A DNA stretch of 64,000 nucleotides from Capitulum mitella (lineage: Eukaryota; Arthropoda; Thecostraca; Pollicipedomorpha; Pollicipedidae): contig CP099839.1 of NCBI GenBank assembly GCA_030062745.1, positions 14,864,044 through 14,928,043 of the forward strand. The letters are read 5' to 3'. The position numbers and the translations under genes were made by a program. This document shows positions 13,045 to 33,070 of the stretch, in pieces. Below the pieces are notes generated by a model that made no database searches, was not told the DNA's origin, and saw only the letters and a program-made list of their open reading frames with translations. Every line of letters begins with the position of its first letter. Within the stretch, counting starts at the first letter, position 1.

Positions 13045-13609
13045 CATTTACTTCCTGGGGTTTCCTGAAAATATTAATAAGTTCTCCTGTATTCATCGGT
13101 CCCAGTGCCTTGTAAATGGCAATGCATGACCCTTCAATAATTGGCACATTTCAACTCTTGACAAGAACTACTTGGCTCACTACAAAGCAGTCCATGTAAA
13201 ACAAGTTCTGATGTGATGAAAACAATTCCAATCATATGGATGTACCCAGCTAGGGTAGCATTGTCTCTCAGGAGAACTAGGAAAGAAAAGAGGGAGAAAA
13301 ATCGCCAGTTTACCACAGCAGCAACTGGAGGAGCAGGACCTAGTCACATGGTAAAGTTAAGCTACGTAGGGCTTGCTATAGCTTACATCACATAGTACGT
13401 TACATTAGGTCAAATTACACCAGATAACATTATGATACAACTATGTAATCTACAGCTGTAGAAAAACAATACATTAAGTTTTAAGCAACCAGAGAAGGTG
13501 CAGTACTAAACTGGAGACATCTTGCTTGGAAACGTGGTAGCCTAGTCCGGCACCAGGCAGCCCTCATTCAACAAGGAAAAGCGCACTTTGGCCAAGCAAA
13601 CCAGAGGTT

Positions 13610-14230
13610 AGTAAACTATGAGGGGCATCCAGCTGGAGCAGGTTCAAAAATGGGATCTGGGGGTGCACGTGGACAAAGAACTGCAGTTCCACAGACATGC
13701 AGCTGCTACAGTGTCCAAGGCATCCCAGATCCTGCTGGTTATTTGACAGTCATTGATGCTTTTCCATCGCAAAAGCATGTCTGTCCTTAAAACTCTAGTC
13801 CGTCCCCACCCTGGATATGCTAATACCATTAGGGGGCCATTCAACTGTGCCGACCAGAAGCTGGTGACGTGTTCTGAGGCACAAGACCAAGATGGTGCAA
13901 AACATCGGGGCAATGTCACACCCTGAAAGGCTCCATACCCTCGGTCTGCTATCCCTACACTATCGCTTGCGATAGGGTGGCATGATCAGCATCTACATGA
14001 CCTTACACTTAGCTGACCTTCGCCCAGAAAAATTCTTCTCGCCAGCTACGACTTCTACGAATGGCTGCCCCTGGAAGCTCGGGCCTCTAGCAGATAAGAA
14101 GGAATGACTTAGGCATGAGGGTGGTGAACACCTGGAATGCTCTTATGCACAGAGTCGTTGCCTGCAGAACACTTCACCAATTTAAGTCTGGGCTCGACTC
14201 GCACTGGGCACATCTCATGTACATCATTCT
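13610..14230 (+). mobile_element. Non-LTR retrotransposon C-terminal relic
   Basis: The broken reading frame contains a WDLGVHVDKELQFHRHAAAT segment and later a block reading NTWNAL followed by LHQFKSGLDSHW. This pair is the usual end of CR1-like reverse transcriptase proteins. Stops and frameshifts are present, and no endonuclease or intact catalytic part is visible. Confidence 0.75.
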
Positions 14231-14635
14231 AGACCAAGACTGACATAGTTTAATGAGTCAGGAGCTCGACAGAGGGTCCTACAGGCCAAACGGGATCCTA
14301 AACACGGTTCAATGTAAGGTAAGGCATGGTCATGTGATACACACAGTGTGACCGTCTCATGTTTTGTGGACTGGATCCTTCTGCTGCACTGAAACCTTCT
14401 TTGTCCTTCTCTGCCTCCACTCTGAGCAAATCCATAGATCAATACATGCCACACTTCCAAACATAAACAGGGAAGTAGGTGAGGCTTGCCATCCATATTT
14501 ATTACACTGGTGTACTGTTTTTGTAAAGAGGAATTACACCTTATCTCACCTTACCTACAGCTGTTGGGAATTTCGAAAGTCACTAGGCTTAATGGTGTCG
14601 CTCACGTCAGCTCAGCACACAGCACAAGCATTTCT

Positions 14636-15690
14636 CCTAATGTGTGATGTCATACATGCGCTGTGCCCAATGCCAGTCCAGTCTGGATTTGAATGTTGTG
14701 ACTGCATCAGCAATCACCACATTGGCTGACAGGGAATTCCAGTCACTGATGACTTGATGACACTAAATGTCTTCTGATGAGGGGTTGTGCCAGGGCTTGT
14801 GTACCTTCCACTGGTGACCTCTAGTGACATCACAAACAGGAGAAAAGAAATCCTCCACACCAAGTGACATGCCACCATGATGGACCTGGAAGACAGCCAT
14901 GATATCTCCCTTTTAATGTCTGTAGTAGAGTAGGGAGGGCAGCTCAAGTGCCTGGAGCCTTTCCATGTATGGCACAAGCCTCAACTCCACCAGCCTCATA
15001 GCCTGCCTCTGCATTCTCTCCATGCATTTCTGGTCCATCTTGCCAAATGGGCCCCAGATCAGGTTTCCATACTCCAAAAATGGCCCAACTAAGACCTTGT
15101 ACAGCAATGGAAGAGTAAAGAGATCAAAGTTTGCAAACAATCAACAGACCACTGCCAGCATCTGGATGCCTTAGCCACTGCTGTTGTTGTTTGGTCATGG
15201 AGCCTGAGTCTGCTGTCCATCATAACTCCTACATCTTTTTCAGGCTCAGTGGCATGGATGTCCTTGCCATTCAGCAAGATGGTTTGCTGGGCATTTCCAA
15301 GACCAATGTACATTATCTTGCACTTTGACAAATTCGGTGATAAAAGCCAGCACTCAGAGCACCATGCCAGAGCATCACGATCTCCTTACAGCACGGATCC
15401 ACCCAGAGGTCTCTGAACATGGCTGTATAACTTTGTGTCAGTATCATTGGCAAAGAGCCTTGACGGAACCTTGTACGGATTGGGGAATGTCATTAACAAA
15501 GATATTGAACAGAGTTTGTTCCAAAATAGATCCCTGGGGATGATCGGGGAATAATGAACACGATAATGAACTGAGCTGGTCCCAAAATAGATCTCTCAGG
15601 GATGACACTGGCCACTTGAGTCCAATCTGACATGCAGCCATGTACAACCATGCTGCTGTAAGCCAGTTGAGTGCTTTTATGAGCATTATA
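14636..15690 (-). mobile_element. Non-LTR retrotransposon C-terminal relic
   Basis: On the minus strand the pieces run in family order: FVNDIPQSVQGSV (about 15.45 kb), then EKDVGVMMDSRLRLHD (15.25 kb), then LVGPFLEYGNLIWGPF with MERMQRQAMRLVELR (15.05 kb), and finally DWNSLSANVV with TTFKSRLDWHW (14.7 kb). Frameshifts separate them. It is related to, but not a close copy of, the plus-strand relic at 13.6-14.2 kb. Confidence 0.8.
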
Positions 15691-16345
15691 TATCTCCCCA
15701 GGGGAACAACATGGAATAGGACCAAGGAAGAGAGACTTCAATGGGACAGGGACAAAGAGTAGATTGGGAAGAGGCCAGGAGGAGAAGCAGAAAGGTGGAA
15801 CATAGGTCAGGGGGTAGAAGCAAATACAGACTGAAACAGGACTGGCACAATGATGGGACAATGGATGACACCATTAACCTGGCAATGACTGGGGTATTTC
15901 ATCAACTTCCACAGACAGAGGGGGGCTTTACCATCCCAGCCCTGTTTATCTCAGAAACCAACTGCAAGATCTGGCTCATTCAAACAGCAACTGATAGCCC
16001 CATCCTCTTACTCATCCCTGTCCCAACCCCATCCCCATGTCACTTTCCCTTTTCACCACTCTGTTCTAATACCTTTCCATGACTGTTTGTTGAGTCCTCA
16101 TCTCTCCCACCCTCATTCAGGTCCTCCATATCTCTGTACTGTCCAGTATCCTTGTCTGTCCCTATCCCTTCCCAGGCACTCATGTCTGTCTTTGTTCAGT
16201 TCTGTCTTGTTACAGAACTGCCTCAACAAGTCTTGTTCCAGAACTTCCTCAGCTTCTTTCAAATTCTGAGATGGCCACATTTTGATGGGTCTTTCAGTGA
16301 TGTCATATTGTCAGTACTTAAAAGCTGGTACTGATCTGTCTTGTA
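15690..16345 (+). repeat. Unnamed interspersed repeat, copy A
   Basis: This segment is homologous to 48,250-48,770 in the same orientation and to 47,600-48,250 in reverse. Shared blocks include TGGAATAGGACC, GACTGAAACAGGACTGGCAC and TGGCTCATTCAAACA. It is pyrimidine-rich in its second half. No coding potential or terminal repeats are evident. Confidence 0.75.
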
Positions 16346-16859
16346 GAGATACTGTGTTTTGAACTCACATTGGTCACTGAGGCATTGGGTGGGTGAATCA
16401 CTTCAAGAGATTAATTTGAGGAAGTTGTCAAAGCACTAAATGCCTCCTACTTAGCTATTTGTAACTGCACATTTTTTGGTTCCAATATGGCTTGGTAACT
16501 ACACAAATTTCTCAAGTTACAATGGGAGAGTATCATTATGGTTTGCAGTCTGAAGAAGGTTGGAAAAGGTGTTTTTCTGGCACTGAAGAGCACTGGAAAA
16601 CATGTGTTCCAAAAGCATTTTATGCTCCAAAAATATGAGTCTGCACCTCCATCAAAAAGTTACTTTATAACAATCATGACAAATTTTAACTCTGCAGGCA
16701 AATAACTGTCTCAATGCAGAAAGAAGCAGGTATGATATCATAACTGACTTATGCCAAGAATACTAAGTTAAACCAATATTACCATCTGTGAAATTTTGTC
16801 TCTAAAAACAGAAGTTATACTCAGACACCAAGAACAAAAGGCAAACTTCCAACACTGGT

Positions 16860-17250
16860 CTGGGGCTGGGTAATCCTTTAGAAGCGCGCGCCATAAACCA
16901 AGCACACTGGATGACACATATACGGCGTGCGTGGCAAAAGGAGACGTCAGCTGTTGCGAGAAACAACAACATTATGCACTGGAGCTCAGGGCCGTGGATC
17001 ACCTACTATTCGCTAACCTAACCTAACCTAACCTAACCTAACCTAACCTAGCCTAACCTAACCCAACCTAACCTAACCTACTGTGTAAAACAAGAGCGAA
17101 TAATAGGTGATCTACGACCCTGGAGCTCCAGTGCATAATGTTGTTATTTCTTGCAACAGCTGATGTCTCCTTTTGCCACGCACGCCGTATATGTGTCATC
17201 CAGTGTGCTTGGTTTATGGCGTGCGCTTCTAAAGGATTGCCCTGGGGCTG
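16860..17250. mobile_element. Foldback element with telomere-repeat core, copy 1
   Basis: Two inverted arms of about 150 bp begin GGTAATCCTTTAGAAGCGC on the left and end with its complement (GCGCTTCTAAAGGATTGCC) on the right. Between them is about 65 bp of (CCTAA)n, at about 17,018-17,085. The element itself spans 16,869-17,241 and is flanked by the 9 bp direct repeat CTGGGGCTG. It has no open frame of its own. The long arms and 9 bp duplication recall Mutator-like foldback elements, but the superfamily is not proven. Confidence 0.9.
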
Positions 17251-17399
17251 TGCAGGGCAGCAGAATTAGACTAACACATTTTCAAGCTTCTATGAACCCT
17301 CAACAAGAAACAAGTGCTAAGATATGACCAGACATTTCATGTCACATTTCCAAGAAGTAGGCCAGGGTTCTCCCTTTTCCCTTTTTCCCTCTTCTCCTA

Positions 17400-18150
17400 A
17401 CTCCCTTTTCAAACGGAGTTAGGGCACGGGAATGGATAACACATCCAATCAATTCCTCTCGCTGCCCTGGAGCTCTGTCGGCCTATCCATAAATCACGGC
17501 ACGTCGATCATCCGCAAAACACCAACCCACCAGAAAATGAAGGTTTTCAAACACCCATCACTACAGTCATATCGCAAGCACACAACAGCGCATACAGCCA
17601 ACGGCAATGTAAAGAACTCGTGAACGTCGCACGTGCTCTTCCCGATGCATTTCTACGTTGGTGTGCAGTGCTCGAAATGTTTGTAGCACGTGCGCTGTGG
17701 TTGTCGAAAATCACGAACCTTCTTTTTGTGTCTAACAATTTCATCGTTTGCCTCGTTCATGCCACAACATTACTTTATTTCTTCATCAAAATGTCGTATG
17801 ACGAAAACTACTAATCAAAAGATGAAATAATTGTCGGGAAACGGCATGATTTTCCCTGACTTTTTGCCTCGAGCCACTACTTATCATCACGGGCAACAGG
17901 GGGCCAGTGTGCGATGTAGGCGTATGTAGGTGTCGTCTGTGGAGAATAGGTACGCACGGCATTGTACCCTCATGCGCGTTGGAAACTTGTCTTGTGTGGG
18001 GAGGGCACAAGGAGCATAAGGCCATATTGACAACGACTGCTTTGTGGATAATTTGCGCTGACTGGCGGTGAAATTTTCTGGTGAGGGATCTGCCTTGGTT
18101 CGAAGGAAGCGCCGTTTGCGCCCAACAGCTTGCATGCATTGAACATTACA
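17400..18150. promoter_or_regulatory. Candidate two-way promoter for TSR1 and MKLN1
   Basis: CpG is nearly absent from the surrounding 13-20 kb but returns to normal density here (clusters such as CGGCACGTCGATCATCCGC). The start exons of both TSR1 (acceptor at 13,065) and MKLN1 (acceptor ending 19,220) are preceded by splice acceptors facing this stretch, so both need upstream 5' exons. The promoter role is inferred from position and composition only. Confidence 0.4.
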
Positions 18151-19220
18151 AAGGACACCCATTGAGCTCTGAAATTTGTTTTTCAATAAAAGCATTCATG
18201 GTTTTTGCATGTCCATGTGCAATTTTCCATGAGGAAATGAGTGGTAGTCTCAAAATGTCTGATCATGTTGTAGCACTTTTCTTGTGGAGGATACATAAAA
18301 GCCTAAAAATGTGATTATCTAATTTTGCTCTTTTGCTACACCCCAAGACTGAACCATAACAAGTATGTGCTAGAGGTATACCAAGACCTTGAGGGAAAGT
18401 TTGTCAAAGCTTGTACATCATGCCCATGTACCATTAGGTCACCCCAAAGTGGTGGGTAGGATTTGACATCTGGTTGGGCCTAAAAAAGCAATGAAAATCA
18501 CATTTTCATGGCATTTTATGGTGTCTGATGTAATGCCATATCTGTCATGATGTCACCTCTGTGGAAAAATACTCAGCTAAACAAACTTCCCACAAACATA
18601 ATGGACATGTTAATTACTCCCAGTATTATACACTGCATTGTTCACCCATGTTGCAAAAATGGAATAGGAAATCAAAAAATTTGAAAAGGGCTTGATTTCA
18701 TCTTTCCCAGTTCAAGTTGCTCAGTTCACCTGGTAGAAAAATACAGAATTCTTACAATATGAACACAATGGATAATTATACAGTTCTAGCTTTTCATTGA
18801 ATGATCATGTTCATGATCAACATCATAATCCATTTCACCTAGGCAGTTCATATAAACACAGGTGACATGTAGCCCAGTGCCACTCCATGCTCAAGCCACT
18901 ATTAGTCTGATGGCACATATGCCTGTTGATTTTGTTACTGCTCATTTTGGCAGGATAATAATCTTAGATATGTAGAAGTTCCTGCATTTTTGGAATAAGG
19001 TTACTGTTGTTAAGTACTGTTCTGAGAGTTAAATTCTGTAACATAATTATCCAGCAATCCATATGATGTGCACAGTTGTGTGTGGTAAATATTGTAGGAG
19101 TACATTGCAATCTGCAAAGTCTATATATTCAAGTGAGTTGTGTCATGCATGCACACTAACAATGAGTGATCCTTTCTGCATTCTTCTATGTCTACATATG
19201 GAAAATACTCTCCTTTTCAG
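18150..19220. other. AT-rich intron-like DNA, no gene seen
   Basis: This stretch is CpG-depleted and rich in TG/CA. An AATAAA at 18,184 lies in no visible gene. I see no exon or repeat of note up to the start exon of muskelin. Confidence 0.4.
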
Positions 19221-19223
19221 AAC

Positions 19224-26928
<7,705 letters not shown>

Positions 26929-27119
26929 GCCGCGCACCAACCTCACCGACCTGATCGTCCTCGACAAGTGAGCCGCGCGCCACCGTCGCCGACCTGACCG
27001 TCCTCGATAAGTGAGCCGCGCGCCACCCTCACCGACCCCGACAACTGAGCCGCGCACCAACCTCGCCCTGACCTGATCGTCCTCGGCAGTTGAGCCGCGC
27101 GCTGACCTCACCGACCTGA

Positions 27120-29366
27120 TCGTCCCGCCGCCGGCACCTCAGCACGCCGCGCGGCACTGCTGAGCCGATCGGCCTCGGCGTGGCCTGGAGTCCGGCCACG
27201 GTCTGGCGTGACCTGCTTCAGGACTCGGCGCCCGGCCACGGCAGTTTGGTGCCCTGGGTCAGGAGGAACGGGTGCCCGGTCTGGTTCCCCGGATCAGGAG
27301 GACCGGTCGCCGGGTCTGGTCCCCTGGATCAGGATCGGGCGCCCTGAAACCACCTGGCCGTCGTGGACAGGTGTGAGTGAACGATGAACAATGATGAGAG
27401 AATGAACGACCCACCAAATCAGGTATCCGATTGTTGGGACAAGTGAAGGAGACAGCGACGCCACTGTCACCACCATGAACGGAAGTCACCAGCGTGCTTG
27501 CTTTCGTATACGTGGACGATGTGTGTGCGCGGACATCCTGGACCGCCTGTTAGTCGTCCGGGCACCATCGCCACAAGTCATCGCGTCCGCGGTCATTCAG
27601 CGCGTGGCGTTTTGTTTTACTCAAGTCCGGTGGTAGGTCGCACTCACTCGTGTTAACATACCGGCAAGCGGCTGCCTCCTCTCGCCCGTTGAATGGTAGG
27701 CGGGCGGGCGGCGCGGCCGGCGCCGGCGGAGGCCTGGTGTTGCGTGCTGACGAGGCGGACTGGCACCGGCGGCCCGGCGGTGGCCGGCGGTCGACGTCAC
27801 AGGGAGGGGCGGTGCCGGCGCCCGACTGGCCGGCAGTCGGCGCCGAGTTTTCTGTTCGCAAGTCGGCCTGCCACAGCAGGAGACATGGCAGCGTCCATTG
27901 AGTTCAGTCTCCAGTCCGGTGATTACGAGTGTGTTGTGTTTGTTTGGTGTTGTGTAGGTCATGAATGGCCTGGATTGACGGGCTTCCTCCGGAGGTTATA
28001 CCGCTTGTGGTGGTCTTTCGGATAAGAATGTCCTGGAACTGTTCCCGGCGAATCTCGGAATGCGGAAAGAACGTCAAAGGACAAAATTTAACATCGTCGC
28101 AGCTATGAGGTGGTTGTTATTTGCGACCTGTCAGGGTTTTTTCGAAAGTTTGCGTGGCGATCGCGAAAACTGCATACATTTTCCAATTTTAATCCAATCC
28201 GAGCAGGCATCTGAGCGGAATTCCTCCTCGTGGTTACAACGACGTCTGGCCATCGAGCGACGACGGACACCCGATGTGCGTTCGGAGTGTGGGTGCTAGT
28301 GTGGCGGACGCTGCGCCGCGCCGTGTGCCCCAGGCGCTGGCGCGCGTGACGTCCGAGCGGTGTGAGCGGGGCCGATGTGTGCGTGTCTAGTCAGTAGGCG
28401 GAGGGCCCACCCAGCGAGCGGCGGCGGACTCGCCCGACCGCGGCGGCGCCCACCGCGTGAATGGAATGTTTCTATACAGTATTGAGTGGAGTCGATGGCG
28501 TTTTCCTGCAGCTGGTGGTGCAAGCGATTCGTGGCATATTCGGGGGCCGTCTGGAGGCTTTGAATGGAAAGGAGGTGGTACGAAGATATTTCAGAATCCG
28601 AAGCTGGCTAAAGCAGTTTAACGAACAAAAGAGCCGCTAGCGAATTACAAATGATAGGATAAATGAAATCAGGCATTGAACTATTCTGGCTTCCAATCAC
28701 CAGCAGTTCTCGTCTTGCTGCATAAACGGTTCTCCACACTTTTCGGTTGGCAGTTTCTGCGCACAGGCGAGTATAAACGTGCAATGACCTTGCCGGTCGA
28801 TTTTTTTTTTACTCAAAACTACGACAGTGGCTGGGTGGGGGGGGGGGGGCTCTGCCTGGATGCACTTTTAACAGCTGTATGTCATAAACGTATGGCATTC
28901 GCGCTATGGAGAAGTGTTTGGAGCATGTATACCGACGAAGACAGTTGGTGTGAACGTATTTCGCGAAGTACCCCTTTCCTAAATTTCACAACGGAATCCA
29001 AATCCGTCCTTATCCAAACCAGTTTCTGCTGTGACGCTTTTCAATGCATCCATACATTCCATCCTACCATGGTGGTTCATCTTTTTTGGAAATAAATTAT
29101 ACGATAATCGTCCATCGAAGCATCAAGTCATCCGCTGTTTCATATTTCACACGAACTCCCTGCCACAAGACACATCCGGCGTTCTCAAAAGTACGGCCGT
29201 AAAGCACGGCAAACAAGCATCCATCGCACCATCACCACCAGTCGATCACGAACCGCGGCTACCGGGGCACCACCGTCCCGAATCGTCCCGCAACGGCTCT
29301 CCAGGCGCGCCTACCACAGTCGCCCGGTCACCGACTCTGCCACCGTCCGGCGGCCCACCGACGCCG
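27120..29366. other. Convergent intergenic region MKLN1/NDUFAF3
   Basis: The region contains about three copies of a ~35 bp unit at 27,244-27,345 (GGATCAGGA with CCGGTCTGGT blocks). Otherwise I see GC-rich sequence to about 28.4 kb, then AT-richer sequence with short homopolymers near 28,800 and 28,840. No coding exon is recognised. The 3' UTRs of both neighbours must lie here. Confidence 0.5.
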
Positions 29367-32258
29367 CTACGACTCGAGCAGCTCCCTGCGCTCGGCCTTC
29401 TCCAGCTGCTCGCGCTCGCGGTCCACCAGACGCACCTTGACCGGCGGGAGGAGCGCGCCGGCCACGCAGCGCCGCTCCAGGTTCATGAAGTTGAACGTGG
29501 CGCTGGCCTGCTCCGTCGGCAGGATCTCGAAGCCGATCCGCTTCTGGCGCAGGAAGGCGATGACGTCCTTGCTGACGGTGGTGCCGCGATCGCCTGTGGC
29601 CGGGGCAGGACCGAGCTGAGCGGCACGGGACGGTGAGCGGGCAGCCGCCGTCCGCGCTCTGGCGGGCTGCTGTTTAGCGAAAGACGCACAGCGGGCTGGC
29701 AGTAACATGGCCAGCAATAGACGGTTGACACATAGATAAGATCTACTTAACAACACCATTATGAAAGCTTGACGAAATCATTGCAAGTAACTTATTGTAG
29801 TCTTACTGGTGATGTACCGGAACAATGCGTTAGCGTACGCTTCTTTGACAATGACGCCGAAGACCCGCCAGCAGCCACTGTCCGGGCCGATCAAACAATG
29901 CTCCATCCCGAGTCCACTGCAGTGGCCGGCCCCTCTCCTTACTGGCCAGTCCCGATGACAAGACAGCCCTTACTGACTAGCCCCAAAAACCAGACAGCCC
30001 TGAATAACCAGTACCGATGACCAGATAGCCCTGACTGACTAGCTCCGAAAACCAGACAGTCCCGACTTTAGTTGGAATTTTGTATTTTCTTCTTCGTGTC
30101 TGAATATCATCACTGTTACACAGCACAAAATTTTCAGGTAGATTAACACTGGACTAAGCTGGCATTCTTGGTGTAATTCAGTTGTTGCATCATACCTGTT
30201 TCTTACTGAATGGTGAAAGTCATTTGCTTGCTGAGTCAGACATTTGTTAGCATGGTTACTGCTTTTTGATGGATGCACAGGATCAATCCTTTGAAGTATA
30301 AAATGTGTTCTGGAGCACAGATTTTTTGGTGTTTTTCAACACTAGAACACAACACGTTTTCCGACCCTGGTCCCGACTGACCAGTTCCAATCACCAGACA
30401 GTCCAGCCGCGGCTCCAGGATGGCGAAGAGCGCCAGCGAGGCGGGCGTGATGTCGGCCGCCGACGCCACGTTCCAGCCGAGCACCGTGCGCGGGAACACA
30501 GCCATCGGTCCGATCACCACCACGCCCGTGTTCAGGTGGAACCCGTACTGCCGCCGCAGAGACGACACACCAGACTCAGACACTGACGGCGGGGAAGGGG
30601 GAGCCTGATACCAAGGCCACGTGCAAGCCACAAATATTGCGGCCGCAAATACGGGCCAAGGACAGACAGTGGAGAAGTGGGGGAGTCAACACTACGCTCA
30701 AGTTCAAGGCTATGTGGCCTTTTGATTAGCTTTCCTGCAATGTCCATCCATCAAAAGGTCACACTAAGAGCCTGATAAGAGGTGCCTAAGCATAAAAATC
30801 ATGTTTATGTGAATTGTCAATGTGGTTCACACCTGATATGGTTGAGGAAAAGAGCACACAGAACATGATGTGATAGAAACTTACTGATGGACAACTTTTG
30901 TCTATTGTCATACAATGACATATTCCAAAAGAAAACTGGCAACTTGTGTTAGATAAAACATGTGGCTGAAAAGGCCTACGATCATACATTGGTAACATAG
31001 ATGGACTGAAATATTAGGAATAAGCTACTCACTTGGCTGATTCCATCAACACTGATCATATCTCCCATCTCACGATTCAGAAGAGTAACTGTAGTTTTCT
31101 GGTCCTCATTGTGTTCTGAATGCAAGTATCTCCAAGCAGCCAGTACTGGTGGTGTGTTCTGGTAACAAGGTCTGATGAAGAATATAAGGGAGTCAAAATA
31201 GAAGCCATTTCCAACAAGGTGTGTTTACACATTTCTCTGATTCATTTGCTGTAATCAAATATCAGCAATGCCAGGATTCCACAGAGCAGACAAAATAATA
31301 GTAACTGAAATGTACTGATGCTGTTTAATAATGATAATACAAAAAACAAAACTGAATGGAAACAGCAGTTTGCTGTTTCATGTTATTATGATTGTATTTA
31401 TGTATGCACAGACATAATTTACAAAATAATTCAATGTTTTTCTGGCAACAATAAAGGCATGCCTTAGACACATTTGCTCACTGTTCCATACTAGCAGCCA
31501 ATTCAAACCAATTGCTAGAAGTCGTGAGAAGCTAATCTGTTAGAGCCTGTAAACAAAACATCTTTTAAAACAAAAGATCAAAACAATGTTTCTTTGATGC
31601 TAATATCCATGGGTACAACAACTAGGATAAGATTTGGGCAGGCCATCATAGCAGGGTGAGGAACCTGCCATTTTAGGAAACAAATTGCTTGAGCCAAAAT
31701 ATGCTTAATCTGAAATAAACTGTATCCACCAATCAAATGATGATGTTCAAACAAGATTCCAAACTTTGAGAGAGGTAAAAAAGAGGAGACATGGTAAAAC
31801 ATGCATGCTCCACCAGACCTTGCATCAGTGTCCATTTCACGGACTATTCAATATTTTCATTAATTTGGCATCTGAATATTACAAACTATACATGCTATGC
31901 CTGATTAGCATTTACAGTTTCCTATAAATCTGTTTTTTTATACATTATGCAATGATGGAGGCAGTAAATGTCATGATCATCGGCATTCTACTGACCGAGT
32001 GAATGAGAGAACATTATGCAATGATGAAGGCAGTAAATGTCATGACCATCGGCATTCTACTGACCGAGTGAATGAGAGAAAAATAAGGTCAGGATAGCAC
32101 TGGGGTGATGGCAAAACCTCAAGCAAAATGAATTACATAACTTACGGAAGACATTCCCTTTGTCCCTCATTCCTGAACATCTCACTGGCCATCTCCCAAA
32201 CTCACCTCTGATGTAGGACTCTCCGAGTTACATGCTGCACAGACCTTAAAAGGGACAT
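29367..32258 (-). CDS. NDUFAF3: NDUFAF3, complex I assembly factor
   Basis: NDUFAF3 works with NDUFAF4 in mitochondria during early assembly of respiratory complex I. Four exons join in phase to 194 residues (human 184): 32206-32258, 31033-31171, 30382-30547 and 29367-29593. Exon 1 encodes MSLLRSVQHVTRRVLHQ, an Arg-rich presequence without acidic residues, as expected for mitochondrial import. The Mth938-type domain follows: TVTLLNREMGDMISVDGISQ, VVVIGPMAVFPRTVLGWNV, FAILEPRLDCLVIGTGDR and ASATFNFMNLERRCVAGALL all align with the human protein. The C-terminal tail is longer and charged (EREQLEKAERRELLES). Exon 1 lies in a CpG-normal stretch that faces MYO19. Exons 1-2 are AT-richer than exons 3-4. 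Confidence 0.93.
29930..30420. repeat. Degenerate copies of the NDUFAF3 exon 3 donor, split by an insert
   Basis: The true border reads, on the plus strand, CCCGACTGACCAGTTCCAA then TCACCAGACAGTCC (30,373-30,406). Diverged copies with ACTGACTAG and CCAGACAG(T/C)CC follow at about 29,930-30,065. The two parts are separated by about 300 bp of AT-rich, CpG-poor DNA (30,066-30,365) that looks inserted into the array, since CAGTCCCGACT occurs on both sides. Confidence 0.7.
31944..32081. repeat. 69 bp tandem duplication in NDUFAF3 intron 1
   Basis: ATTATGCAATGATGGAGGCA through GAGTGAATGAGAGAA occurs twice at exact 69 bp spacing with very few differences, so the duplication is recent. Confidence 0.9.
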
Positions 32259-33070
32259 ATTGGGATTCCACCGGCCACTGAGGGCCTCTGCAATGTGTAT
32301 ACTTATGGAGGAAGTAAGCAGACAAGCTGGAAGCAAGAGAACCCCTTTCAATCGAGCAGAAAGTTCTTTTTTAGTGATTCGGAAGCCTCATTGTTTGATA
32401 CGTTCCACTTCTAAACCATGCTTTCATAAGCAAGTGATACGCGTTGTCGTCTGGGCAAAATAAAAATCGGATCCATCGTTTTCTCACTTCGTAACAATTA
32501 TGACGCTACTGACACATAATATTACGCAATGAAGGAGATTAGAATTAATGGAGGAATTCATTTAAAAAAAAATAGTTACTACCCATATAAAAAAAATTCC
32601 AAGTGATCTCCGCCAGGCAACTTGTAAAATTTATTGCGATAACTTCTCAAGTAAGCTGTTCAAAAAAGCACTGGATAGGTCATACTTCGTAGTTGAGCCG
32701 TTTTTATTAAATTGCCAGCGTCTTATTCCCTTCCATAAGTCATGTAATGACGCAGAAGAGACTATTCTTGGTTTGGTGGAAAATTTAAATGTTTCAGTCC
32801 AGACGACTGACCTACGCCCGACGGGACACAAGACTTGACGTAAGACACGGACGCTTGAGCCCAAGAGGCTGTGCGTCCTAACCCACAACAAACAAACAAA
32901 CAAATGTTTCAATCACGTGAGGGTTCTAACGTTTGGGGGGCGTAAGTATACACGAATAGTCATGGATTTGTAGATACAACTAAGAGTCCATGGCTGTAGG
33001 TTTGTGGCAGTACGTCTTGGTCTCATTGTAGCCAGCGTTGATGATCTCTCAGTAAGACGTATATGAAAAT
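32200..33070. promoter_or_regulatory. Candidate two-way promoter for NDUFAF3 and MYO19
   Basis: CpG density rises here inside otherwise CpG-poor DNA (30.8-33.9 kb). The NDUFAF3 start exon lies at its left edge. The MYO19 start exon at 33,667 is preceded by an acceptor (TTTTTTTCAG) and so needs an upstream exon. I see no clear TATA box. The assignment is inferred. Confidence 0.45.

Noticed and set aside
17018..17085. Telomere or chromosome end
   Set aside because: The CCTAA tract is short, interrupted and enclosed by inverted arms with unique DNA on both sides; it is interstitial and belongs to a mobile element.
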